Positions 26,929 through 36,177 are shown, numbered from the stretch's first letter. The stretch is DNA of 64,000 bases from Flavobacterium soli DSM 19725 (GCF_000422705.1 NZ_KE383907.1:185327-249326); one strand, 5' to 3'. The notes: a model not told the origin generated them from the letters alone. Numbers and translations are program-made.

Positions 26929-27651
26929 TTACATTTTATGAATAATAAAAATAGCAGGTCGGTTATGCAAATCAATCTTTGCATTTTTCCACTCCGAAGC
27001 TTTCATGGTTTTTATATATTCTGTTGGTAAAGTGATATCACAAGCAATACATAAATAAGTTGAAGGATTAATTGCTTGCAAAATATCTTCCAGCATTTTA
27101 TTATTTCGATAAGGCGTTTCAATAAATAGTTGCGACTGATTTTTATCTCCTGATAATTTTTCCAAATTTTTTAAAGCGGTTTTCTTTTCAGATTTTTCTA
27201 TTGGAAGATAACCATTAAATGCAAAACTCTGTCCGTTCATTCCCGAAGCCATAATTGCCAATAATATAGAAGATGGCCCCACCATTGGAACAACTTGGAT
27301 GCCATTTTCATGGGCTAATTTTACAATCACAGCACCAGGATCGGCAACTCCAGGACAACCCGCTTCCGACATTAATCCAATATTATGTCCTTCCAAACAA
27401 GGTTTTATCATCCCAAAATGCTCTGATTTTTCGGTGTGTTTGTTTAAAGAACTTAATTTTAAACTCGCCTGTACTTTTTCTGGATTGATACTTTTAATAA
27501 ACTTTCGGGCTGTTTTCTCGTTTTCAACTACATAAGTATCAATGAAATCAATTGCTCTTTTTACGGTTTGCGGTAAAACATCCATAGGATCGCCTTCGCC
27601 TAAAGTTGTTGGAATTAAATATAATTTGCCTTTAAGTGTGGTTGATTTCAT
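26929..27651 (-). CDS. RsmI-like SAM-dependent methyltransferase (tetrapyrrole methylase fold)
   Basis: 240 residues. It has the tetrapyrrole-methylase motifs of RsmI: GKLYLIPTTLGE near the N-terminus, GLMSEAGCPGVADPGAVIV at about 92-110, and VGPSSILLAIMASG. RsmI makes the 2'-O-methyl of C1402 in 16S rRNA. This protein is about 40 residues shorter than enterobacterial RsmI because the C-terminal domain is missing, a variant common in Bacteroidota. It ends 46 bp before the toxin-antitoxin pair and follows the phosphatase gene by 24 bp. Confidence 0.85.
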   Translation of the reverse strand: MKSTTLKGKLYLIPTTLGEGDPMDVLPQTVKRAIDFIDTYVVENEKTARKFIKSINPEKVQASLKLSSLNKHTEKSEHFGMIKPCLEGHNIGLMSEAGCPGVADPGAVIVKLAHENGIQVVPMVGPSSILLAIMASGMNGQSFAFNGYLPIEKSEKKTALKNLEKLSGDKNQSQLFIETPYRNNKMLEDILQAINPSTYLCIACDITLPTEYIKTMKASEWKNAKIDLHNRPAIFIIHKM

Positions 27652-27675
27652 TTAGATTTTTATTTGAAGAAAAAA

Positions 27676-28149
27676 TTAGGAAGATGAATGTTCTCTGATA
27701 AGCTTCTCAGCAATCACGTCACAAACTTCATCGAGCATTTCATAAACAGTTACAAAGCCATTTTCAAGTCCGAAATAGGGATCTGGAACATCTACGTTTT
27801 CGTTTGGGAAAAGTTCATTTAAGATTAAGGAAACTTTTTTTTCCGAAGTTTCATCAGGAGCCATATCTATTACATTTTGATAATTGGAACCATCCATTAC
27901 ATAAATATAGTCGTATTCCCTGAAATCCTGTTTGCGAAATTGCCGTGCTTTTTGACAAGAAATATCAATTCCTCTAGCTTTTGCAATGGCAATAGAGCGT
28001 TTGTCAGGTTGTTTGCCAACATGCCAATCACCAGTTCCAGCAGAATCTACGGTAAATTTATCTTTAGGAAGTTTTGATGCCAAAATGCCTTCTGCCAAAG
28101 GAGAACGGCAAATATTTCCGAGGCAAACCATCAAAACCTTTACAGACAT
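27676..28149 (-). CDS. Low molecular weight protein-tyrosine phosphatase
   Basis: 157 residues. The P-loop CLGNICRSP gives nucleophile Cys9 and Arg15, and the general-acid loop DPYFG is present near residue 122. Family members dephosphorylate tyrosines on proteins, often in polysaccharide regulation, or act on small phosphates. It begins 2 bp after the dnaA stop, so it is probably translated from a dnaA-phosphatase-methyltransferase transcript. Confidence 0.93.
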   Translation of the reverse strand: MSVKVLMVCLGNICRSPLAEGILASKLPKDKFTVDSAGTGDWHVGKQPDKRSIAIAKARGIDISCQKARQFRKQDFREYDYIYVMDGSNYQNVIDMAPDETSEKKVSLILNELFPNENVDVPDPYFGLENGFVTVYEMLDEVCDVIAEKLIREHSSS

Positions 28150-28151
28150 TT

Positions 28152-29579
28152 TTAGAGAGAGAGTTTTTTGTGGATATCATCCACAAATTTCTTGAATTGC
28201 TTGTCGGTAGAAACCAAGTTGTCAACAGTTTTACAAGCGTGTAAAACTGTAGCGTGATCGCGATCGCCAATTTGTGAACCAATGTTAGCCAATGAAGCTT
28301 TCGTGAATTTCTTTGCAAAAAACATAGCCAACTGTCTCGCTTGAACCACGTGACGTTTTCTGGTTTTAGATTGTAAAGTATCCAAATCCAATTGGAAATA
28401 ATCTGAAACTACTTTCTGGATATAATCAATTGAGATTTCACGTTTTACATTCTTCACGAATTTCTCTACAACTTGTTTCGCCAAATCAATGGTAACTTCT
28501 TTTTTATTGAAAGAAGATTGAGCGATCAAAGAAATAATAGCACCTTCAAGCTCACGAACATTCGATTTGATGTTTCGGGCAACATATTCAATGATTTCAT
28601 CAGGCATCTCAACGCCATCGCGATATAAGATGTTCTTTAAGATAGAAATTCTTGTTTCGTAGTCAGGTTGATGCAATTCAGCCGAAAGTCCCCATTTGAA
28701 ACGGGATAACAATCGTTGTTCGATATCTTGCATGTCAACAGGAGCCTTGTCAGAAGTCAGGATAACCTGTTTTCCGTTTTGATGCAAATAGTTGAAGATG
28801 TGGAAAAATACGTCTTGAGTACCTGTTTTTCCGGAAAGAAATTGAACATCGTCAATAATCAAAACATCAATCAATTGATAGAAATGAATAAAATCGTTAC
28901 GGTTGTTTTTCTTTACAGAATCAATATATTGTTGTGTGAAAATTTCGGCAGAGATATACAAAACCGTTTTTTCAGGATATTTATCTTTGATTTCAACCCC
29001 AATAGCATGAGCCAAATGGGTTTTTCCTAAACCAACTCCACCAAAAATCAATAACGGATTAAACGATGTTCCGCCTGGTTTGTTGGCAACGGCCATACCT
29101 GCAGAACGCGCCAATCTATTAGAATCTCCTTCAAGGAAATTATCAAAACTGTAATTTGCATTCAGTTGAGATTCAATCTTAAGGTTTCTGATTCCAGGAA
29201 TTACAAAAGGATTTTTAAGCTCTGGATTTAAGTTTTTAAACGGAGCATCAACTTCCTGAGCTTTCATCGGAGCTCTGTGAGCACTCGGCAATTGTTCAGT
29301 AAAAGGTTGTTTGTTTCCGTAAGTGTTCTCCATTTTAATTTTATAGAGTAACTTTGCGTTTTTTCCGAGTTCTTTGGTAAGGGCAACTTTTAACAATTTC
29401 ACATAATGCTCCTCAAGCCATTCATAAAAGAATTTACTAGGAACTTGAATATACAAAGCGTTATCGGTTAACTCAACTGACTTAATCGGTTCGAACCAAG
29501 TTTTGTAGGCTTGATCCTGGATATTATCTTTTATGAATAGAAGACAGTTTTCCCATACTGATTGAGCAGTTTTGTTCAT
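28152..29579 (-). CDS. dnaA: Chromosomal replication initiator protein DnaA
   Basis: 475 residues from the ATG at 29579; an in-frame upstream extension to 29849 would overlap the divergent thioesterase gene and was rejected. Domain I is at 1-80 (SVWENCLLFIKDN), a short linker follows, and the AAA+ domain has Walker A GGVGLGKTH (180-188) and Walker B LIIDDVQFL. The C-terminal DNA-binding domain ends with GDRDHATVLHACK. It binds DnaA boxes and opens the origin. Box-like sequences are not clustered around dnaA itself; a cluster lies at 52.5 kb. Confidence 0.97.
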   Translation of the reverse strand: MNKTAQSVWENCLLFIKDNIQDQAYKTWFEPIKSVELTDNALYIQVPSKFFYEWLEEHYVKLLKVALTKELGKNAKLLYKIKMENTYGNKQPFTEQLPSAHRAPMKAQEVDAPFKNLNPELKNPFVIPGIRNLKIESQLNANYSFDNFLEGDSNRLARSAGMAVANKPGGTSFNPLLIFGGVGLGKTHLAHAIGVEIKDKYPEKTVLYISAEIFTQQYIDSVKKNNRNDFIHFYQLIDVLIIDDVQFLSGKTGTQDVFFHIFNYLHQNGKQVILTSDKAPVDMQDIEQRLLSRFKWGLSAELHQPDYETRISILKNILYRDGVEMPDEIIEYVARNIKSNVRELEGAIISLIAQSSFNKKEVTIDLAKQVVEKFVKNVKREISIDYIQKVVSDYFQLDLDTLQSKTRKRHVVQARQLAMFFAKKFTKASLANIGSQIGDRDHATVLHACKTVDNLVSTDKQFKKFVDDIHKKLSL

Positions 29580-29765
29580 ATATTCTATTAGTTTTTGTGT
29601 TTTATTAATGGTTTGTCTTACAAAAAATGCAGTACTTTTTCCTCGATAATTCGGGAGAACAAATATGTGAACAAATTTCTTTAAAAAAAAATAAATAGGG
29701 GTTGAATTTGTAAAAATATTGTCGTAAGTAATATAGAATTTAATTTTAATTAACGTTAAAAAAAC

Positions 29766-30173
29766 ATGAGAGAACATCAGTTTACAGTACGTGTCAGATA
29801 TGCCGAAACCGATCAAATGGGAGTCGTATATCACGGTAATTATGCTCAATATTTTGAGATGGGTAGGGTGGAATGGCTAAGAAACATGGGGGTTTCCTAT
29901 AAATGGATGGAAGAAAATGGAATTATGCTTCCGGTAGTGTCTTTGAATATGAATTATAAAAAACCTGCACGATATGACGACTTACTAACGGTGAAAACCA
30001 TTTATAAAAAACAGACTTCTGTGAAGATTGAATTTGATTATGAGATTTATAACGAAGCGAAGGAGTTATTAACAATTGGCAACTCCATTTTGGTTTTTGT
30101 GGATATGAAAACGGGTCGTCCAACACTTCCGCCAGACTATATAAATGAAAAACTTTCGGGAATTGATAGTTAA
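29766..30173 (+). CDS. YbgC/FadM-type acyl-CoA thioesterase
   Basis: 135 residues with the hot-dog fold signature RYAETDQMGVVYHGNYAQYF; Asp16, Tyr22 and His23 are the expected active-site residues of the 4-hydroxybenzoyl-CoA thioesterase family. It hydrolyses acyl-CoA thioesters; the substrate is unknown. It is divergent from dnaA and convergent with the YigZ gene, so it is transcribed alone. Confidence 0.9.
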   Translation: MREHQFTVRVRYAETDQMGVVYHGNYAQYFEMGRVEWLRNMGVSYKWMEENGIMLPVVSLNMNYKKPARYDDLLTVKTIYKKQTSVKIEFDYEIYNEAKELLTIGNSILVFVDMKTGRPTLPPDYINEKLSGIDS

Positions 30174-30189
30174 ACAAATTGGATGCTGA

Positions 30190-30801
30190 TTATTCTTTAA
30201 TTTTGATGCCAATTTCAAACATAGAATTGAAGATGTCGAATGTAGGTTCGGCATTTTTTTTTCGGGTTGCCACTTCAATTTCGCAACTCATTTCCATCTT
30301 TTGAGAAATGAGTTCCAAGTTTTTTTCCTTGATAACCCGCATCACCTTATTCATATTTTTATAATCGAAAGTAATAATATAATGAACATCAATTGTTTTT
30401 TCGATGATTTCGGCAACTTCAAGACTCATTTGAGCCGAAGTTCTATAGGCAGAAATTAATCCGCCAACTCCAAGTTTTGTTCCTCCAAAATAACGGACGA
30501 CAACTATAAGGACATTAGTGAGGTCAAAAGATTGAATTTGGCCATAAATAGGCATTCCAGCAGAATTACTCGGTTCGCCATCATCATTGGCGCGAAACGA
30601 TATTTTATCGGTGCCAATCTGATAAGCATAACAAAAATGACCGGCTCCAGAATGCTGTTTTCGCAATGATTCCAGGATTTCCTTGACTTGATCTTCTCTT
30701 TCTACAGGAAAAGCATACCCGAAGAATTTACTGTTCTTTTCTTTTAGCAACGTCTCTTCAGATGGCTCAGCCAAAGTTTTATAGGTGTCCTTGATTTCCA
30801 A
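30190..30801 (-). CDS. YigZ/IMPACT family protein
   Basis: 203 residues. The N-terminal UPF0029 domain is clear: KNSKFFGYAFPV, HFCYAYQIG, RANDDGEPSNSAGMPIYGQI and VVVRYFGGTKLGVGGLI. The C-terminal EF-G-like domain follows. The family is linked to translation control in eukaryotes and its bacterial role is unsettled. It follows the HAD gene by 9 bp. Confidence 0.93.
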   Translation of the reverse strand: MEIKDTYKTLAEPSEETLLKEKNSKFFGYAFPVEREDQVKEILESLRKQHSGAGHFCYAYQIGTDKISFRANDDGEPSNSAGMPIYGQIQSFDLTNVLIVVVRYFGGTKLGVGGLISAYRTSAQMSLEVAEIIEKTIDVHYIITFDYKNMNKVMRVIKEKNLELISQKMEMSCEIEVATRKKNAEPTFDIFNSMFEIGIKIKE

Positions 30802-30810
30802 AAGCTAATT

Positions 30811-31413
30811 TTAAAGTAGTTTTTTATCGAATAGATCTACAACGTCTTCTTGTCCAACTTGCAAATTCCAAACCTGAATACCGAGTTTCAAAGCAGAGTC
30901 AGTATTTTCTTTTTTATCGTCTACAAATAAAGTCCGTTTTGGCGATAAATTATGCTTTTGTAAAACATAATTATAGATATCTTCATTTGGTTTTCGCATT
31001 CCCAATTCAAACGAAAAATATACTTTTTCAAAACATTGATAAAAGTTGCTGTAAAATGATTCTCCAACAGTTTCTTCAAAATGTTGAATATGAATTGAAT
31101 CAGTATTGCTTAAAAGAAATAGTCTGTGTTTCTGCGAAAGCATCTGTAGAAATTCCAAACGGTAAAGCGGAAAATCCATCAAAATCGCATTCCAATTTTT
31201 TTTAATGGTTTCCATTGAAGCATTCGGAATGTGTTTTTGTAATCCAGAAAGAAATTTTTCTTCAGAAATTTTTCCAACTTCAAAAGCCAAATTCAATTCC
31301 TTCATTTCGTCGTTCCATTCTTTTAGTCCCAACGAATTAAAGGCATTTTTCATCGCATCTTTATTCAGATTGATGAAAATATCTCCAAAATCAAAAATTA
31401 TGGCTTCAATCAT
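30811..31413 (-). CDS. HAD family hydrolase
   Basis: 200 residues. Motif I is degenerate: AIIFDFGDIFINL has Asp8 but Gly-Asp in place of the usual second Asp two residues later (DFGDI, with Asp11 shifted). Motif II is LLSNTDS and motif III/IV FVDDKKENTDSA. It is probably a small-molecule phosphatase, with substrate unknown. Its start overlaps the 3' end of ribD by 8 bp, so the two are translationally coupled. Confidence 0.85.
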   Translation of the reverse strand: MIEAIIFDFGDIFINLNKDAMKNAFNSLGLKEWNDEMKELNLAFEVGKISEEKFLSGLQKHIPNASMETIKKNWNAILMDFPLYRLEFLQMLSQKHRLFLLSNTDSIHIQHFEETVGESFYSNFYQCFEKVYFSFELGMRKPNEDIYNYVLQKHNLSPKRTLFVDDKKENTDSALKLGIQVWNLQVGQEDVVDLFDKKLL

Positions 31414-32449
31414 GATTGCTAAAAATTAAAAGTTCGTCGTTTAGAATCGTGAATCTCTCCCGGACTATTGAATTCAAGACAGGAGCTTTTGTTCCGTTTC
31501 CAAAAGAAATACCTCCTTTAAAAATCCGGGCTTCATCCCAACTATTGGCATCAATAAAAATTTGAAGCATTTGCCTTCCGCCTTCAATAATAACCGATTG
31601 GATATTGTGCTTGAATAAAATTGTTGTAATTTCTTCGGCAATATTTCCATCAAAATCAATTCTTTCAACTATCAAATTTGAATTTTCAGCGATTTGATTT
31701 TCATCAGAAATTAAAAGCGTAGTTGCTTCGTTATTAAAGATAGAACTTTCTTTTGGAATTCTGTTTTTTCGATCCAAAACAATTCGAATCGGATTATTTC
31801 CCTTCCAATCCCGAACGTTTAAAGAGGGATTGTCATCCATCACCGTTTGGGTTCCCACCAAAATGGCGTGTTCTTCACTTCTCCATTTATGAACCAATTG
31901 TCTTGAATATTGATTCGTAATCCAAACCGGCTTTTGTTCTACTTTTTCTTTTGGAGAAATGAAACCATCCAAAGTTTCGGCCCATTTCAATATAATAAAA
32001 GGTCGTTGCTTTTGATGAAAGGTAAAAAAACGTTTGTTGAGTTCGTTGCATTCGTCTTCCAAAATACCAATTGTGACATTTTTTCCTGCTTCAATCAGTT
32101 TTTTGATGCCTTTTCCGGCTACTTTTTCATTGGGGTCAACGGTTCCGATGACAACATTTGGGATGTTATTCGCAATAATCAAATCGCAACAAGGCGGAGT
32201 TTTTCCAAAATGACTGCAAGGTTCCAAACTTACATAAATGGTTGATTTTGAAAGTAATGATTTGTCTTTTACGGAATTTACAGCGTTCACTTCTGCATGT
32301 GGTTCGCCTGATTTTTTGTGCCAACCTTCACCAATAATTTTATTTTCATACACAATTACACTGCCAACCAAAGGATTAGGGTAGGTGGTTCCCAAACCGT
32401 TTTTGGCCAGTTCAATGCAACGTTTTATATATTTTTCGTGTATCTTCAC
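31406..32449 (-). CDS. ribD: Riboflavin biosynthesis protein RibD (deaminase/reductase)
   Basis: 347 residues from a GTG at 32449. This start is supported by a good promoter at 32454-32482, which excludes longer versions. The deaminase zinc site is His51-Ala-Glu53 with Cys78 and Cys87 (EPCSH, PPCC), and the C-terminal reductase domain has RPFIILKWAETLDGFI. It performs two consecutive steps after GTP cyclohydrolase II in riboflavin synthesis. The mRNA may be leaderless. Other rib genes are not nearby. Confidence 0.94.
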   Translation of the reverse strand: MKIHEKYIKRCIELAKNGLGTTYPNPLVGSVIVYENKIIGEGWHKKSGEPHAEVNAVNSVKDKSLLSKSTIYVSLEPCSHFGKTPPCCDLIIANNIPNVVIGTVDPNEKVAGKGIKKLIEAGKNVTIGILEDECNELNKRFFTFHQKQRPFIILKWAETLDGFISPKEKVEQKPVWITNQYSRQLVHKWRSEEHAILVGTQTVMDDNPSLNVRDWKGNNPIRIVLDRKNRIPKESSIFNNEATTLLISDENQIAENSNLIVERIDFDGNIAEEITTILFKHNIQSVIIEGGRQMLQIFIDANSWDEARIFKGGISFGNGTKAPVLNSIVRERFTILNDELLIFSNHD

Positions 32450-32453
32450 ATCA

Positions 32454-32482
32454 CAAAAATAAGATATTGTTTTGTAATGCAA
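32454..32482 (-). promoter_or_regulatory. Promoter of ribD
   Basis: On the - strand TTG (complement of 32480-32482), 18 bp, then TATTTTTG (32454-32461). The -7 element ends 5 bp from the GTG start, so transcription would begin at or about the start codon. The -33 element lies inside the first codons of the divergent acetyltransferase gene. Confidence 0.6.
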
Positions 32483-32962
32483 CAGATAAATATACGACCA
32501 ATACAACCCGAAGACAATCAAGCTATTGAACAAGTGGTGCGGGATGTTTTCATTGAAATGGATATCCCGAAAGTAGGAACGGCTTATGCTGATCCTCAAT
32601 TAAAATTGATGTTTGAAGCTTATCATAAGCCAAAAGCGATTTATTTTGTAGTCGAAAACAACGGCAAAATAATCGGTGGAGCAGGAGTGAGTCAGCTTGA
32701 AAATGAAGACGAAAGTATTTGCGAATTGCAAAAAATGTATTTCTTGCCCGAAGCCCGAGGTTTAGGATTAGGAATAGAACTGATGCATAAATGTTTGGCT
32801 AAAGCCAAGGAATTCGGATTTGAAAGTTGCTATCTCGAAACGATGCCCTATATGAAAGACGCTCAAAAACTCTATAAAAAAGTAGGTTTTGAATATTTAA
32901 ATGAGCCTTTGGGTAATACAGGACATACTTCTTGTCCGGTTTGGATGCTGAAAAAATTGTGA
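32477..32962 (+). CDS. GNAT family N-acetyltransferase
   Basis: 161 residues from the ATG at 32477; the in-frame extension upstream lies over ribD coding sequence and was rejected. The acetyl-CoA binding segment is LPEARGLGLGIELMHKCLAK (about 92-111), followed by CYLETMPYMKDAQKLYKKVG. Substrate unknown. It is divergent from ribD with only 27 bp between the start codons, so the two promoters must overlap coding DNA. Confidence 0.9.
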   Translation: MQQINIRPIQPEDNQAIEQVVRDVFIEMDIPKVGTAYADPQLKLMFEAYHKPKAIYFVVENNGKIIGGAGVSQLENEDESICELQKMYFLPEARGLGLGIELMHKCLAKAKEFGFESCYLETMPYMKDAQKLYKKVGFEYLNEPLGNTGHTSCPVWMLKKL

Positions 32963-32985
32963 GATTGGATTTATTTTAAGAAAAG

Positions 32986-33510
32986 ATGAATAAAAATTTT
33001 AAAATTATATCGATTACATCTATTGGTTTTTTTTTGACTGTAATCTTAATCAATTTCTTCTTTCCTAAACTTGAATTAACGAAGCCACATTACAACAGAG
33101 CTTTTGGGATTTTCTTTAATATATACTGTCTTTATATAATCTTTCTTCTGTTTAGACTTATTAGAAGATTTAAAAGTAAAGTTTTAAAAATCATCTCAGT
33201 CATTTTAAATAATATGTTTTTATTTATTGCAATCTTAAATTTTGCTTTTTATCTAATGAAATTAGATCCACAAAGGCAGTATTTTGATTTCAAAATAAAG
33301 TATTATAATAAGGGAAGTAAAAGTGATAAAATTATAAATCAATATTATGTGAATTGGAAATCTAATAAAATGATATTTGTCGACAATAGAGTTTACGATT
33401 TTGGTCCTTTTCGATACTTTGTTGAGTATGATGTAGATACTTCCAAATTAAAAAATGATTGGATTCTGGCAGAAACTCTCACAGATCTTTCTTTATCAAA
33501 ACATGATTAA
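32986..33510 (+). CDS. Hypothetical membrane protein
   Basis: 174 residues, family not recognised. Three hydrophobic segments (about 7-25, 43-62 and 68-92) precede a soluble C-terminal half of about 80 residues rich in Lys, Asp and Tyr (YVNWKSNKMIFVDNRVYDFG). Strongly AT-rich, with many Ile, Lys and Asn codons compared with its neighbours. It starts 23 bp after the acetyltransferase and runs up to the prmC start. Confidence 0.7.
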   Translation: MNKNFKIISITSIGFFLTVILINFFFPKLELTKPHYNRAFGIFFNIYCLYIIFLLFRLIRRFKSKVLKIISVILNNMFLFIAILNFAFYLMKLDPQRQYFDFKIKYYNKGSKSDKIINQYYVNWKSNKMIFVDNRVYDFGPFRYFVEYDVDTSKLKNDWILAETLTDLSLSKHD

Positions 33511-33511
33511 A

Positions 33512-34375
33512 ATGGAAGCAAAACTATACAGAACTTATTTTATCGAGCAACTTCAATCTATTTATGATGTAATGGAAGCTGAAAGTTTTTTTCATCTGAT
33601 TTTGGAAGAAAAACACCGAATGAAACGAATTGATTTGGCTTTAAAACCAGATTTTTCTTTTTCTGATAACGAGATTCAAGAATGGAATTCAATTTTAGAG
33701 CAATTAAAAAAAGAAATTCCTATTCAATATATACTAGGTTCAACTGAGTTTTTTGGATTGAAATTTAAAGTCAATGAAAATGTTTTGATTCCAAGACCCG
33801 AAACCGAGGAATTGGTGGAGTGGATTAATGAGTATTCAAAGATTGAAAGATTGAAAGATTTAAAGATTCTTGATATTGGAACGGGTAGCGGTTGCATTGC
33901 GATTTCATTGGCTAAAAGCATTCCGAATGCTAAAGTTTTTGCGATTGATATTTCTCCCGAAGCTTTAAAAACAGCGAAAGAAAACGCTGAAATGAATCAG
34001 GTTGAAGTTGTTTTTTTAGAAAAAAATATATTGGAAACCAATGATTTGGAAATGCAATTTGATATAATCGTTTCGAATCCGCCTTATGTTCGAAATCTCG
34101 AAAAAGAAGAAATTAAGAAAAATGTCTTGGACAACGAACCTCATCTGGCACTTTTTGTGGAAGATAATGATGCCTTGATTTTTTACCGAAAAATTGCGGA
34201 ATTAGCTACCAAAAACCTCAATCAAAATGGAAGATTGTATTTTGAAATCAACCAATATTTAGGGGAAGAAATGGTAGAATTGCTTCATAATAAAGGTTTT
34301 CAGGATATCGAACTTCGAAAAGATATTTATGATAACGACCGAATGACTAAGGCTGTTTTGAAAAACAATCATTAG
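33512..34375 (+). CDS. prmC: Release factor glutamine methyltransferase PrmC
   Basis: 287 residues from the ATG at 33512; an alternative ATG at 33503 adds MIK and overlaps the previous stop. SAM-binding motif I is ILDIGTGSGCIAISLA, and the catalytic NPPY motif is IVSNPPYVR. It methylates the GGQ glutamine of release factors RF1 and RF2. The N-terminal helical domain has GSTEFFGLKFKVNENVLIPRPETEELVEW, split here only for length. Confidence 0.95.
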   Translation: MEAKLYRTYFIEQLQSIYDVMEAESFFHLILEEKHRMKRIDLALKPDFSFSDNEIQEWNSILEQLKKEIPIQYILGSTEFFGLKFKVNENVLIPRPETEELVEWINEYSKIERLKDLKILDIGTGSGCIAISLAKSIPNAKVFAIDISPEALKTAKENAEMNQVEVVFLEKNILETNDLEMQFDIIVSNPPYVRNLEKEEIKKNVLDNEPHLALFVEDNDALIFYRKIAELATKNLNQNGRLYFEINQYLGEEMVELLHNKGFQDIELRKDIYDNDRMTKAVLKNNH

Positions 34376-34445
34376 AATTATACTTCAACCGACTACAATT
34401 TATTTTTAAAATAAGATATTTGCAAAGAATTTCGAACCGTGAGAA

Positions 34446-34480
34446 AACTCATAGCTCGTAATTCATAACTCATAATTAAA
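34446..34480 (+). repeat. Five heptads ending 3 nt before the hisS start
   Basis: AACTCAT, AGCTCGT, AATTCAT, AACTCAT and AATTAAA follow each other in exact 7-nt register, then AAA and the ATG at 34484. No long complementary left arm is present, unlike the murA leader. Confidence 0.75.
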
Positions 34481-34483
34481 AAA

Positions 34484-36157
34484 ATGGCATCAAAACCAAG
34501 CATACCGAAAGGAACAAGAGATTTTTCGCCAACAGAAGTGGCCAAAAGACAATACATCATCCAAATCATCAAAACCAATTTCGAGAAATTTGGCTTTCAG
34601 CCGATAGAAACGCCTTCGTTTGAAAATTCAGAAACGTTGATGGGAAAATATGGCGAAGAAGGCGATCGTTTGATTTTTAAGATATTGAATTCTGGTGATT
34701 ATTTAAAAGACGTCCGTAAAGATATTATCTCATCAATAGATATTAATGTTGTTTTCTTTGATGTGATTGATGCATTGATAAAGGCTTTAACTCATAAATA
34801 TGAAGAATATGATGGTATTTCAAATCATTTAATAGATGTGCTTGGTGAAAGATATTTAAATTCTAATGAAAATAAATTTCTCAAAGATATATTTTCAAAT
34901 ACTGATGTAAAAAACTTATTAATCTCTTTTTCAAAAGAAGCTTTCATAAAAACAGGTGAAAATTTTGCTGATTCATTAGCGTTAAGAAGGAAAATATTTT
35001 CTTTGTTTTTCAATAGGTACTTCGAACAATTTCAATACCTAAACTCAAATAAAACCACACTTGAAATTTCTGAAAAAGCCCTACGTTATGATTTAACCGT
35101 TCCGTTTGCAAGATATGTAGTGCAACATCAAAACGATATTGAGTTTCCATTCAAACGATACCAGATCCAACCCGTTTGGCGAGCCGATCGTCCTCAAAAA
35201 GGACGTTTCAGAGAGTTTTATCAATGTGATGCCGATGTGGTGGGTTCTACTTCGTTATGGCAAGAGGTGGAGTTGGTGCAATTGTATGATGGTGTTTTTT
35301 CAGATTTAGGTTTGGAAGGTGTAACCATCAAAATCAACAATAGAAAAATTCTCTCAGGAATTGCCGAAGTGATTGGTGCTTCGGATAAATTGATTGATTT
35401 TACAGTTGCCTTGGATAAGTTGGATAAAATTGGCGAAGATGGTGTGAAAAAAGAAATGCTTCAAAAAGGTATTTCGGAAACTGCGATTGAGAAAGTACAG
35501 CCCTTGTTCAATTTCACAGGAACAATTACTGAAAAGATAGAAAAATTAGCCTCGCTTTTGGCTTCTTCGGAAGAAGGAATGAAAGGTGTTGAGGAATTGA
35601 AATTCATCTGTGAAAATGTTGCAAATCTAGGAATGCAAAAATCAATTTTAGATTTGGATGTAACCCTTGCTAGAGGCTTGAATTATTATACAGGAGCTAT
35701 TTTTGAAGTTGCCCCACCAGCTTCTGTTTCGATGGGATCTATCGGTGGGGGTGGACGATATGATGATTTGACGGGTATCTTCGGCTTGAAAAATATGAGT
35801 GGTGTCGGAATTTCTTTTGGTTTGGATCGTATCTACCTAGTTATCGAAGAATTAAATTTATTTCCAGAAACGGTAACCGTAACTACAAAAGCATTATTTA
35901 TAAATTACGGAAATACCGAAGCCTTTTATGCGATGAAAGCCATAGCTGAATTGAGAAAAGCAGGAATCAAAGTAGAATTGTATCCAGATAATGCAAAAGT
36001 AGGTAAGCAATTCAATCACGCCGACAAACGAAATATTCCCTTTGCTGTTATTGCAGGCGAAACGGAAATGAATAACAATCAATTTGCCTTAAAAAATCTT
36101 GTTTCAGGAGAACAGGTTCTTTTGGATTTTGAAGAATTAAAAGAGGCTTTGTTGTAA
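34484..36157 (+). CDS. hisS: Histidine--tRNA ligase with an internal insertion
   Basis: 557 residues against a usual length of about 420-460. Class II motifs are present: motif 1 region KPSIPKGTRDFSPTEVAKRQ, motif 2 PVWRADRPQKGRFREFYQCD, the HisA signature LARGLNYYTGAIFEV and GGGRYDDL, and a C-terminal anticodon domain. Between NSGDYL (69-74) and TTLEISEKALRYDL (191-204) there are about 115 residues where I expect about 20. The extra part is helical, AT-rich and unlike the flanks, but in frame. The core enzyme looks intact. Confidence 0.95.
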   Translation: MASKPSIPKGTRDFSPTEVAKRQYIIQIIKTNFEKFGFQPIETPSFENSETLMGKYGEEGDRLIFKILNSGDYLKDVRKDIISSIDINVVFFDVIDALIKALTHKYEEYDGISNHLIDVLGERYLNSNENKFLKDIFSNTDVKNLLISFSKEAFIKTGENFADSLALRRKIFSLFFNRYFEQFQYLNSNKTTLEISEKALRYDLTVPFARYVVQHQNDIEFPFKRYQIQPVWRADRPQKGRFREFYQCDADVVGSTSLWQEVELVQLYDGVFSDLGLEGVTIKINNRKILSGIAEVIGASDKLIDFTVALDKLDKIGEDGVKKEMLQKGISETAIEKVQPLFNFTGTITEKIEKLASLLASSEEGMKGVEELKFICENVANLGMQKSILDLDVTLARGLNYYTGAIFEVAPPASVSMGSIGGGGRYDDLTGIFGLKNMSGVGISFGLDRIYLVIEELNLFPETVTVTTKALFINYGNTEAFYAMKAIAELRKAGIKVELYPDNAKVGKQFNHADKRNIPFAVIAGETEMNNNQFALKNLVSGEQVLLDFEELKEALL

Positions 36158-36177
36158 ACAAGAAAATTCGATGGCAA

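Noticed and set aside
34706..35053. Frameshift or intein in hisS
   Set aside because: The frame is open and both flanks continue in the same frame. No intein splice residues (Cys/Ser start, His-Asn end) were seen, and the segment is too short for an intein.
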